Positions 1 through 5,602 are shown, counted from the stretch's first letter. The stretch: 5,612 bases of DNA from Alcaligenaceae bacterium (GCA_012511095.1 JAAZGT010000289.1:1-5612), one strand, 5' to 3'. Numbers and translations are program-made. Notes: generated by a model not told the origin, from the sequence alone.

Positions 1-525
1 AAAGCTGCTGAAGGTACGGTAAAGGTGCAATTACTGCTGAGCCACAAATGGCATCAATGTACGATTATAAATGCTCTTGGTAATTGCGTTGATGAGCTCG
101 ATGTAGTGATTGATAGCTATGAGCCAAAGCCTGAATTGTTAACTTTGGCTGATAAGAAGCTGAGGTCAGCAGACTCTGAGCAAGTGCATATTCTTTATTC
201 GAATCTGTTGAAATCAAATTGCCCTGTTACCGATCAACCTGATTGGGGCACGGTAATCATTGCGTATCGTGGTCAACCTATCGACCCCGCAGCATTTTTA
301 AAATATATCGTGTCTTATCGTCAGCACAATGGCTTTCATGAGCTATGTGTAGAGGAAATCTACTGCGATATATTGAGGCATTGCATGCCTGAAGCGCTTT
401 TTGTATGTGCTCGGTATACGCGTCGTGGGGGTTTAGATATCAATCCATGGCGTGCTAGTGATGAGTCGATTCTAGACAGCGTAGCTGAGTTACTAAAGCC
501 TTTTAGTCGATTGGCTAGGCAATAA
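1..525 (+). CDS. queF: NADPH-dependent 7-cyano-7-deazaguanine reductase QueF, C-terminal part (5' end outside window)
   Basis: QueF reduces the nitrile of preQ0 to the aminomethyl group of preQ1 with two NADPH, a cytosolic step of queuosine (tRNA wobble base) synthesis. The frame is open from nt 1, so 174 codons of a gene that starts upstream are present; a GTG at 25 is internal and not the start. The visible part matches the C-terminal module of the long E. coli-type enzyme (about 280 aa), so roughly the first 110-115 residues are missing. The signature LLKSNCPVTDQPDWG carries the thioimide-forming catalytic Cys (codon 220-222) and the general-acid Asp (241-243). The substrate-binding His-Glu pair follows in HNGFHELC (codons 337-342). 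The C-terminus has the family hallmark RYTRRGGLDINPWR and ends RLARQ, close to E. coli RLVRQ. No frameshift or missing catalytic residue is seen. The assignment is based on remembered family motifs and is very secure. Confidence 0.96.
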   Translation, partial: KAAEGTVKVQLLLSHKWHQCTIINALGNCVDELDVVIDSYEPKPELLTLADKKLRSADSEQVHILYSNLLKSNCPVTDQPDWGTVIIAYRGQPIDPAAFLKYIVSYRQHNGFHELCVEEIYCDILRHCMPEALFVCARYTRRGGLDINPWRASDESILDSVAELLKPFSRLARQ

Positions 526-540
526 GTTGCTAAACTAAAA

Positions 541-567
541 GAACAACGGGCTTTTAATCCGTTGGTC
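541..567 (+). terminator. Possible weak hairpin downstream of queF
   Basis: CAACGG (544-549) can pair with CCGTTG (559-564) around a 9-nt loop. A G-U pair inside the stem and two more pairs beyond one mismatch extend it. It lies 16 nt after the queF stop, where a terminator would be expected. No U-run follows (the next bases are gcaaattcg), so it is not a canonical intrinsic terminator. It might only protect the 3' end, or be chance. Confidence 0.25.
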
Positions 568-625
568 GCAAATTCGGGCCCTGCTCAGCCACCCAACATC
601 AAGCACCCTATTGTCTCTATTCCTC

Positions 626-631
626 TATAAT
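626..631 (+). promoter_or_regulatory. -10 box of the pirin-family gene promoter
   Basis: A perfect sigma-70 TATAAT lies 29 nt before the pirin ATG, predicting transcription from about 638 and a leader of about 23 nt. No good -35 hexamer lies 16-18 bp upstream (603-608 reads gcaccc), and there is no extended -10 TGn. Either an activator is needed or the promoter is weak. The position between two co-directional genes 135 bp apart supports an independent start for pirin. Confidence 0.5.
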
Positions 632-660
632 AAACTGATACTATTTATTGAGGAATATCT

Positions 661-1512
661 ATGTATAAAGTCAATCAATCCCGTCAGCTCGAGCACCTTA
701 TTAGCGGTCAAGCAACGAGCGATGGTGCGGGTGTTAAACTTACGCGCTTATTAAGTCAAGGTCTACAACAACGTCTTGACCCATTTCTCATGTTAGATTG
801 TTTTGGTAGTGATAATCCTGACGATTATATTGCGGGTTTTCCTAACCACCCACATCGTGGCTTCGAGACCGTGACCTATATGATTGAAGGTCGTATGCTA
901 CATCGTGATAGCAAAGGCAATGAGGGTTTATTAGAAAATGGCGGCGTGCAGTGGATGACCGCGGGTCGTGGTTTAATTCACTCAGAAATCCCACAGCAAG
1001 AAAATGGTATGATGCGCGGTTTTCAACTATGGCTCAACCTACCTGCCAAAGACAAAATGATTGAACCTTGGTACAAAGACTACCAAAACCCCGACTTACC
1101 TAAATACACCGCCGACAATGGCACTTTAGTAACCATCATTGCGGGACAATGCCATGGTATTAAGGGTGCAGTACAACGTGAGCATACTGAGCCACTTTAT
1201 CTGGATGTGCAGCTTCCGGCAGATCAGCGCTTTGATGCGCAAATCCCTGCGGGGCACAACGCCTTTATCGTGGTCTATGAAGGTCAATTAGAAGTTGATG
1301 GCAAGGTAGTAAAACCAACCAACTTAGCGATTTTATCTAATGACCCTGAGGCCGATGGCGTCAGTCTAACTGCACTTGAAGATAGCCGTGTGCTGGTAAT
1401 CGCTGGTAAACCATTAAATGAACCTATTTTTCAGCATGGTCCCTTTGTAATGAACACGAAAGATGAGATTGTGCAGGCTTTTAACGATTATCAAGCTGGC
1501 TTAATGGCTTAA
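661..1512 (+). CDS. Pirin-family cupin protein
   Basis: This 283-residue protein has the pirin architecture: an N-terminal metal-binding cupin (about residues 20-130) and a C-terminal cupin-like domain (about 180-280). The metal site is complete. His63 and His65 lie in FPNHPHRGFETVTY, and His107 and Glu109 in AGRGLIHSE, matching the His/His/His/Glu set of human pirin and E. coli YhhW. FQLWLNLPAKDKM and the C-terminal GPFVMNTKDEI are further family signatures. Bacterial pirins are cytosolic non-haem metal proteins. Some (YhhW) act as quercetin 2,3-dioxygenases and others affect central metabolism or stress responses, so the substrate here cannot be read from sequence. The start is firm: ATG preceded by GAGGA (650-654) with a 6-nt spacer. 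The gene is monocistronic, with its own -10 box and a strong terminator 38 nt after the stop. I give no symbol because the specific function is unknown. Confidence 0.95.
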   Translation: MYKVNQSRQLEHLISGQATSDGAGVKLTRLLSQGLQQRLDPFLMLDCFGSDNPDDYIAGFPNHPHRGFETVTYMIEGRMLHRDSKGNEGLLENGGVQWMTAGRGLIHSEIPQQENGMMRGFQLWLNLPAKDKMIEPWYKDYQNPDLPKYTADNGTLVTIIAGQCHGIKGAVQREHTEPLYLDVQLPADQRFDAQIPAGHNAFIVVYEGQLEVDGKVVKPTNLAILSNDPEADGVSLTALEDSRVLVIAGKPLNEPIFQHGPFVMNTKDEIVQAFNDYQAGLMA

Positions 1513-1550
1513 ACTTAACATCAAAGCCACTACTCAAAGTCGTTTATTTA

Positions 1551-1592
1551 CAGCCTTGCGTTTTGAATTTGATATCGCAAGGCTGCTTTTAT
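1551..1592 (+). terminator. Rho-independent terminator of the pirin gene
   Basis: A perfect 10-bp stem, CAGCCTTGCG (1551-1560) with CGCAAGGCTG (1576-1585), has a 15-nt loop and is followed by cttttatt. It sits 38 nt beyond the pirin stop. On the opposite strand the stem is followed by taaataaacg, so it should work mainly for rightward transcription. Confidence 0.85.
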
Positions 1593-1672
1593 TGTGATTG
1601 AGCATTAACCCCTGCAAAGCATGCGATAAATCTTCCTCATCAATTACTTTGAGTTAAATTTTGTTGAGACAC

Positions 1673-1700
1673 AAAAAACCCCACACTTAATGCATGGGGT
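1673..1700 (-). terminator. Rho-independent terminator of the nitronate monooxygenase gene
   Basis: Read on the minus strand, ACCCCA (1700-1695) pairs with TGGGGT (1683-1678) across an 11-nt loop. A six-residue T-run follows, overlapping the last stem base (complement of the A-run 1673-1678). It lies 31 nt after the stop of the leftward gene. The plus-strand side has no T-run, so it is directional and complements the pirin terminator about 85 bp away. Confidence 0.8.
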
Positions 1701-1731
1701 CTATAAATACTATCGTTGTGAATATTAGCTA

Positions 1732-2820
1732 TTATTGCTGTTGCAACTCCTTAGCCAATACGGCAACCAATTCCTCGGCCGGCATCTCTCTAATGGCCGC
1801 TAAACCCGTGCCCGACCAATAGGCACCATAACCCTCATCACCGTGTTTTAACGCAGCATCATTTAATTGCTTATTAGCATCGTATAAAACTGGATACGCA
1901 GGTTTTTTTAAACGCTCAACTTGAACCAACTTATCCCCTAGTTCAGTTAATTTAGTTTTTAGACCACGTGCAGGTCGACCTGAGATCAGCTCACTGACAC
2001 ACGTTTCTGGATTGCTCTTAGCTGCCTCTGTCTTGAGCTGATGTCTGTACGCTGCTGATGCTGAGCTTTCTGGGCAAAGCACAAAGGCGGTACCTAACTG
2101 CGCTGCCACCGCACCCTGCTCTAAAACCTCGCGAATACCTAAACCATTCATGATGCCACCTGTCGCAACCACGGGTGGCTTACACTCTTGTGCAATGAGT
2201 TTAACTAATTCTAGAGTGCCTAATTGTGGATCCAAATTAGGATCAAAAATACCGCGATGACCCCCAGCTTCATAACCTTGGGCCACAATATAATCCACCC
2301 CTGCAGCCTCTAACTGCTTAGCTTCATGTAAGTCACAAGCACTTGCAAAAAGTACAATACCCGCATCTTTAAGCTGCTGAAGCACAGACTCTGATGGCAG
2401 TCCGAAGTGAAAACTAACAATTTGCGGACGTCTTTCTAAAATCACCTTAACTCGCTCATCATCAGTTAAGAGACTTTGATAAATCACCTCAAGACTTGTT
2501 GGAACCTGAGCATCGAACTGCTCAAATAAAGATCGTAACTGCTCAATCCACGCTTGGTTAGCAAGCACATCAACCTTTTCTTCTTGATGTGAAAAAAAAT
2601 TGATATTAATTAAGGGGTCTTTTGTCTGACCGCTTAAACTCATAAACTCAGCTATATTTTTATCAAGTGTTACAGCATTCATAGCGCCACAACCTAAAGA
2701 AGCTAAAGCACCTGCCTTATAAACTGCAGCTGCCAAAACTGGATTAGAGACGCCAGCCATTGGCGCTTGAATAATAGGATAATCTAAACCGAAACGTTCA
2801 CAAAATTCATTTTTAAACAT
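1732..2820 (-). CDS. Class I nitronate monooxygenase (2-nitropropane dioxygenase family, FMN-dependent)
   Basis: The 362-residue TIM-barrel flavoenzyme is predicted to oxidise alkyl nitronates, such as the toxin propionate-3-nitronate, to a carbonyl compound plus nitrite/nitrate using FMN and O2. Family motifs appear in order: PIIQAPMAGVS (15-25), SFHFG (136-140), QGYEAGGHRG (181-190) with the proposed catalytic His188, VATGGI (218-223) and AQLGTAFVLCPES (240-252) for FMN phosphate binding, SGRPARG (280-286) and a C-terminal YWSGTG (334-339). The GYEAGGHRG block and the length fit class I enzymes such as Pseudomonas PA4202 better than the shorter enoyl-ACP reductase FabK (about 310 aa), which is the main alternative. 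The start is ATG at 2820, with AGGTG (2830-2826) 5 nt away. The gene converges on pirin and diverges from the ytjA-like gene. It looks intact, cytosolic and monocistronic; the real substrate is unknown. Confidence 0.93.
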   Translation of the reverse strand: MFKNEFCERFGLDYPIIQAPMAGVSNPVLAAAVYKAGALASLGCGAMNAVTLDKNIAEFMSLSGQTKDPLININFFSHQEEKVDVLANQAWIEQLRSLFEQFDAQVPTSLEVIYQSLLTDDERVKVILERRPQIVSFHFGLPSESVLQQLKDAGIVLFASACDLHEAKQLEAAGVDYIVAQGYEAGGHRGIFDPNLDPQLGTLELVKLIAQECKPPVVATGGIMNGLGIREVLEQGAVAAQLGTAFVLCPESSASAAYRHQLKTEAAKSNPETCVSELISGRPARGLKTKLTELGDKLVQVERLKKPAYPVLYDANKQLNDAALKHGDEGYGAYWSGTGLAAIREMPAEELVAVLAKELQQQ

Positions 2821-2825
2821 AATTG

Positions 2826-2849
2826 CACCTAAAAGTCGCTCAAAATATA
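2826..2849 (-). promoter_or_regulatory. RBS and possible -10 box for the nitronate monooxygenase gene
   Basis: On the minus strand AGGTG (2830-2826) is a reasonable Shine-Dalgarno 5 nt from the ATG. TATATT (2849-2844) resembles a sigma-70 -10 box, which would give a leader of about 15-20 nt. No convincing -35 lies at the right distance, so the RBS part is secure and the promoter part is tentative. Confidence 0.4.
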
Positions 2850-2905
2850 GTCTGTTTCATCAGCTCAGTAGTAAATATTTACATCTTTTTATATTTAGTG
2901 CCATA

Positions 2906-2936
2906 AAAACCAGTTCCCTTACAAAATCTTGGTTTT
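2906..2936. repeat. Inverted repeat in the divergent promoter region
   Basis: AAAACCA (2906-2912) is repeated inverted as TGGTTTT (2930-2936), with centres 24 bp apart. The repeat lies between two divergent genes, at the distance expected of an operator. The rest of the 197-bp gap (2821-3017) is AT-rich. A possible -10, CATAAT (2965-2970), for the rightward small gene is the only other element seen. The function is not established. Confidence 0.3.
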
Positions 2937-3005
2937 AATTTCAAATTAATAATACTACTGACATCATAATGGCGTACAGTGAAGATGTATAACCACTCAA
3001 AAGGA

Positions 3006-3012
3006 AAGGAGG
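3006..3012 (+). promoter_or_regulatory. Strong Shine-Dalgarno that fixes the start of the small membrane protein
   Basis: AAGGAGG, a near-perfect anti-16S complement, sits 5 nt before the ATG at 3018. It falls inside the longer open frame that begins with GTG at 2979, which itself has no RBS. This argues that translation begins at 3018. Confidence 0.85.
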
Positions 3013-3017
3013 AAGCC

Positions 3018-3173
3018 ATGCTTCATTATGCTGTGGTCTTTTTAATCATTGCCATAATTGCTGCTGTACTAGGTTTTGGTGGTATTGCTGGCACTGCTGC
3101 AGGTATTGCAAAAATATTATTCTTTGTCTTTTTAATCATTGCTGTTTTATCATTTGTAATGGGTCGTCGTTAA
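3018..3173 (+). CDS. Small hydrophobic UPF0391/DUF1328 (YtjA-like) membrane protein
   Basis: The product is 51 residues long, almost entirely membrane-embedded, with two hydrophobic helices (about 4-20 and 29-47) joined by a Gly/Ala-rich turn. GFGGIAGTAAGIAKILFF (19-36) is the hallmark of the DUF1328/UPF0391 family (E. coli YtjA, 53 aa), and the C-terminus is the short basic GRR. The family is widespread in Proteobacteria; its molecular function is not known to me, and I infer none. I chose the ATG at 3018 over the in-frame GTG at 2979 because of the AAGGAGG just upstream and because relatives begin at this Met (ML-x-Y/W-A). The 13 extra upstream residues are polar and atypical. It is a single-gene unit that reads away from the nitronate monooxygenase gene and ends at a strong terminator 18 nt after the stop. 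Confidence 0.9.
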   Translation: MLHYAVVFLIIAIIAAVLGFGGIAGTAAGIAKILFFVFLIIAVLSFVMGRR

Positions 3174-3191
3174 CGACTCTTTCTGAATACT

Positions 3192-3241
3192 AAAAGACCC
3201 CATAAAACGAGCGTAAAACCTCAATTTTATGGGGTCTTTTT
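3192..3241. terminator. Bidirectional intrinsic terminator between the YtjA-like gene and sodC
   Basis: A perfect 16-bp stem pairs 3192-3207 (AAAAGACCCCATAAAA) with 3225-3240, with a 17-nt loop. Rightward it ends in TCTTTTT; leftward it ends in TCTTTTAG. The stem starts 18 nt after the small gene's stop and ends 22 nt from the sodC stop, so one element serves both convergent genes. Confidence 0.92.
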
Positions 3242-3262
3242 ATGGTGTATGAGCTTTTAATT

Positions 3263-3793
3263 TTATTTAATTAAACCGCACAGGTTACGAGCACCACCAC
3301 CGCCTAAAGGCAATGGGTCGTCGCTATAGTTATCACCACCAACGTGAATCATCATAGCGAGGCCCTTAATTTCATCAAGATCTGTAATACGCGGTGCTAC
3401 TACTGGGTAGTTAATATTACCCTCGGCATCGACGTATAAAGCGGGTAGATCACCTTTGTGACCTGCAGTATCCCATGGACCTTTGTGTGAACCCGTCTTA
3501 TCTGGATCCCAGTGACCACCCGCAGCACCAGCAGGGACCACCTTGCCATCGACCTCACTGGCATCACAAGAACCTACCGCATGAATATGGAAACCACGCA
3601 CACCTGGTTCCTCAAGTCCCTTAATATCTGGAGTAAATTTAGCACCGAAATCAGTCATGCTAATGGTTACCGTACCAGCTGAATCACCTGGTCCTTTGTC
3701 TGTCGCAAACTTCATATCGACGACAATATCATCAGCCGCATAAGCTGCTGTCATAAAACCTGCCAATAAAGTACTTAAAAGAACTTTTTTCAT
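3263..3793 (-). CDS. sodC: Periplasmic Cu/Zn superoxide dismutase
   Basis: SodC converts superoxide to O2 and H2O2 in the periplasm. The 176-residue precursor starts with a Sec signal peptide: MKK, a hydrophobic core, and a probable cut after AYA at residue 19. All ligands of the bacterial enzyme are present: copper His69, His71 (GFHIHAVGSC) and His150 (MMIHVGGDNYSD); bridging His94 (AGGHWDP); zinc His103, His112 and Asp115 (GHKGDLPAL). Cys76 and Cys172 form the expected disulphide, and Arg169 (GGGGARNLC) is the channel arginine. The frame stays open 31 codons further upstream, but the start at 3793 is chosen because AAGGAG lies 7 nt before it and the signal peptide begins there. The gene is monocistronic, leftward, and ends at the shared bidirectional terminator. 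Periplasmic SodC is often linked to survival of external or host-derived superoxide; that role here is inference. Confidence 0.97.
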   Translation of the reverse strand: MKKVLLSTLLAGFMTAAYAADDIVVDMKFATDKGPGDSAGTVTISMTDFGAKFTPDIKGLEEPGVRGFHIHAVGSCDASEVDGKVVPAGAAGGHWDPDKTGSHKGPWDTAGHKGDLPALYVDAEGNINYPVVAPRITDLDEIKGLAMMIHVGGDNYSDDPLPLGGGGARNLCGLIK

Positions 3794-3800
3794 ATACTGT

Positions 3801-3823
3801 CTCCTTTCTTTATTTGAATAAAG
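3801..3823 (-). promoter_or_regulatory. sodC RBS with adjacent perfect palindrome
   Basis: On the minus strand AAGGAG (3806-3801) is the sodC Shine-Dalgarno, 7 nt before the ATG. Immediately upstream lies the 16-bp element CTTTATTTGAATAAAG (3808-3823), with 7-bp arms and a 2-nt centre. In mRNA it could form a short AU-rich hairpin ending one nucleotide from the RBS. In DNA it has the shape of a dimeric-repressor operator. The RBS is secure; a regulatory role for the palindrome is inference. Confidence 0.5.
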
Positions 3824-3857
3824 ATTTTTAAATAGCCCCGCATGAAAAAAGTACAGA

Positions 3858-3886
3858 GCTATAGAAAAGCTTAACATATTGATCAA
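3858..3886 (-). promoter_or_regulatory. Candidate sodC promoter
   Basis: Minus-strand TTGATC (3886-3881, 4/6 match to the -35) and TATAGC (3863-3858, 4/6 match to the -10) are separated by exactly 17 bp. They predict a start near 3851 and a leader of about 58 nt containing the palindrome and RBS. The matches are modest, and the -10 lacks the conserved final T, so this is a candidate only. Confidence 0.4.
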
Positions 3887-3993
3887 GTGTTTATTTTTTT
3901 AAATTCATAAAAACAATCAGCACTAGTATTAACACTGACACGGCTTAAAAACATCTTTTTTTAAATCAATTTATGTTAATTTACACAATCCTA

Positions 3994-4011
3994 AATCATA
4001 AGAATCATAAG
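3994..4011. repeat. Tandem 9-bp direct repeat upstream of mtnN
   Basis: AATCATAAG occurs twice back to back (3994-4002 and 4003-4011), and a partial copy AATCAT follows at 4033-4038. The repeat lies 51-68 bp before the mtnN ATG, where an activator or repressor could act. The remainder of the 268-bp gap 3794-4061 is AT-rich. I see no gene in it beyond the sodC signals and weak promoter-like sequence. Confidence 0.5.
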
Positions 4012-4061
4012 ATTTCAGCGCTTTTATCTTTCAATCATCGTTAAATAAATAATTAGCACAA

Positions 4062-4892
4062 ATGCAAACTCAACAATACAGCCCGCTGCAGGCACACCCA
4101 TCAACAAACAAAAAAGCACCAATCGGGATTATGGCAGCACTAGAGCAAGAAATTGCCGCCATCTTAAAAAACATGGGTGACAATGTCACCATTCATACGC
4201 TTGCCGAGCGCCGATATTATGTTGGTGAGTTTAATGGTCAGAACTATGTCATTGTGCTCTCTCGCATTGGTAAAGTTGCTGCTGCATCTACTGTTACTAC
4301 ACTGATTAATAAGTTTGGTGTTGATCGCGTGATCTTTACAGGCTTAGCAGGTGGTGTCCATCGAGAAGCTAAGGTGGGAGATATTGTGATTGCTAAATCA
4401 GTTTACCAATATGATTTAGATGCAAGTCCATTATTTCCTAAATTTAGTGTGCCTTTATTAAACAAAACTTTTTTTGAAAGTGACGAAGAGCTCACTAACA
4501 AAATCCAAGCCGCATGCACAGATTATTTAGAAAATGATCTTAAGACTGTTTTCACAGCAGAAGAGAAAAAACGTTTTTTCCAACGAACGACACCAAAATT
4601 ACATTTGGGTCTAATAGGTAGTGGCGATCTCTTTGTTAATGCACTAGATAAGCAAACTTTTATTCGTGAGACTATGCCAAACACCATGTGTGTTGAAATG
4701 GAAGGAGCCGCTGTGGCGCAGGTGTGCTATGAATACGATATACCCTTTGCGATCTTTAGAATCATTAGCGATAGGGCCGATTTTCAAGCTGATCTAGATT
4801 TCAGCGAATTTCTAAGTAACATTGCACCGAACTACGCCTCACCTATATTAAAGCGACTCCTTAATTACTTATCAGAAAGTGTTACTGCTTAA
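4062..4892 (+). CDS. mtnN: 5'-methylthioadenosine/S-adenosylhomocysteine nucleosidase, long form
   Basis: The enzyme hydrolyses methylthioadenosine and S-adenosylhomocysteine to adenine plus methylthioribose or S-ribosylhomocysteine, removing inhibitory by-products of polyamine and SAM metabolism. The catalytic residues are present by alignment from memory to E. coli: Glu30 (LEQE, E. coli Glu12), Glu214 (VEMEGAA, Glu174) and Asp237 (RIISDRAD, Asp197). SRIGKVAAA (67-75) and GLAGGV (94-99) are the phosphorylase-fold loops. At 276 residues it is longer than the 232-aa E. coli enzyme because of a polar tail of about 18 residues at the N-terminus and an insertion of about 20 residues around 160-180 (KTVFTAEEKKRFFQ). 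The ATG at 4062 is forced: an in-frame stop lies at 4050-4052, and the next Met is inside the first beta strand. No Shine-Dalgarno is visible. The gene runs convergently into tenA with a 4-nt overlap. AMP nucleosidase or a futalosine hydrolase is a less likely alternative. Confidence 0.9.
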   Translation: MQTQQYSPLQAHPSTNKKAPIGIMAALEQEIAAILKNMGDNVTIHTLAERRYYVGEFNGQNYVIVLSRIGKVAAASTVTTLINKFGVDRVIFTGLAGGVHREAKVGDIVIAKSVYQYDLDASPLFPKFSVPLLNKTFFESDEELTNKIQAACTDYLENDLKTVFTAEEKKRFFQRTTPKLHLGLIGSGDLFVNALDKQTFIRETMPNTMCVEMEGAAVAQVCYEYDIPFAIFRIISDRADFQADLDFSEFLSNIAPNYASPILKRLLNYLSESVTA

Positions 4893-5575
4893 ACTGTCTG
4901 GTCAAGACCCGCTTGCCAGAAATCGATTTCTAAGCGTGTAGCATCTCTGAAAATAGCTTCGAGCTCTTTAAAACGATCATCATCAACCTTAGCTAAAGCC
5001 TGATTTAACCAATCAATTTCGGCTTTAGCAGCTTGTTGAAACTCATCACTAATGTACATTTTAATCCATGGTAAATATGGATTAGACTCATCCATTAGCG
5101 TGAAGTCTTGAGCTTCTAACCACTTACCAATTTCGGCATAACCGATTAAACATGGTACTAGCGCCACGTGTAGATCAAGTAGGTTGCCTTGGTTGCCTGC
5201 ATCTAAAACATAACGCGTATAAGCCATAGTGGCGCGACCCTCTGGCAACTCTTCAAGCTCAGCTTCAGTAATACCCCACTTAGCACAGTATTCGATATGC
5301 AAATCAAACTCAACATCAACAATAGCGATTAGGCTTGCAAAGCTCTGACGCAATTCACGCATATTACGGCTTTTATAAACAGCCAAGCCCCAAGCGCGTG
5401 CAAAATGAACTAAAAACAAATAATCTTGTTTTAAATAATGCTTAAAAGCATCGGCTTCTAAGGTGCCCGCTCCTAACTGACGAACAAAGGCATGCTGCGT
5501 ATAGTCTTTCCACTCAGCTGCGCTACTCTGCTTTAAACGTTCTAAAGGTGTAAGATTTGAATTACTCATATTCAT
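4889..5575 (-). CDS. tenA: TenA-family aminopyrimidine aminohydrolase (thiaminase II)
   Basis: TenA hydrolyses 4-amino-5-aminomethyl-2-methylpyrimidine, a thiamine breakdown product, to the HMP pyrimidine, feeding thiamine salvage in the cytosol; it can also cleave thiamine. The all-helical protein is 228 residues from this start. Numbered from the ATG at 5575, the catalytic Cys142 lies in VPCLIGYAEIG with Tyr146 next to it. Asp51 (KQDYLFL), Tyr119 (MAYTRYV) and Glu216 (RLEIDFW) match the B. subtilis pocket residues Asp44, Tyr112 and Glu205; B. subtilis Tyr47 is replaced by Phe54. Three starts are possible: TTG 5578, ATG 5575 and ATG 5569 (226 aa). None has a clear RBS, so 5575 is a choice, not a proof. 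Only 37 nt of upstream sequence is visible, and no thiamine-pyrophosphate riboswitch is seen in it. The stop overlaps that of mtnN, so the two share no terminator. Confidence 0.92.
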   Translation of the reverse strand: MNMSNSNLTPLERLKQSSAAEWKDYTQHAFVRQLGAGTLEADAFKHYLKQDYLFLVHFARAWGLAVYKSRNMRELRQSFASLIAIVDVEFDLHIEYCAKWGITEAELEELPEGRATMAYTRYVLDAGNQGNLLDLHVALVPCLIGYAEIGKWLEAQDFTLMDESNPYLPWIKMYISDEFQQAAKAEIDWLNQALAKVDDDRFKELEAIFRDATRLEIDFWQAGLDQTV

Positions 5576-5590
5576 CAAAAAAATAATTGA

Positions 5591-5602
5591 ATTAATATTA
5601 AT
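5591..5602. repeat. AT-only 12-bp palindrome upstream of tenA
   Basis: ATTAATATTAAT is self-complementary and lies 16-27 nt before the tenA ATG. It could include the -10 region of the tenA promoter (minus-strand TTAATATTAAT), but such sequences arise readily in AT-rich spacers and the -35 would lie outside the window. Confidence 0.25.

Noticed and set aside
25..525. GTG at 25 as a start giving a complete 166-aa protein
   Set aside because: The frame is open to nt 1, and the product is plainly the C-terminal module of QueF; no RBS precedes the GTG.
3841..3873. Short plus-strand frame beginning ATGAAAAAAGTA
   Set aside because: It encodes only 10 residues, has no RBS, and is antisense to the sodC leader.
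3794..3886. Extended sodC frame starting with TTG at 3886 (31 extra residues)
   Set aside because: A clear SD and a typical Sec signal peptide begin at 3793. The extension would bury the signal peptide and covers the candidate promoter and palindrome.
3873..3886. FNR/ANR box suggested by TTGATCAA near the sodC promoter
   Set aside because: Only one half-site (ATCAA) fits; the partner at the required spacing reads AACAT and matches 2 of 5 positions.
2881..3960. ACATCTTTTT occurring in both divergent gaps (2881-2890 and 3951-3960)
   Set aside because: It is a low-complexity T-rich 10-mer at different distances from its genes; chance is sufficient in AT-rich spacers.
3973..4044. 23-codon frame (MLIYTILNHKNHK...) upstream of mtnN as a leader peptide
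   Set aside because: There is no SD, and its repeated residues merely reflect the 9-bp DNA repeat. No attenuator hairpin follows.
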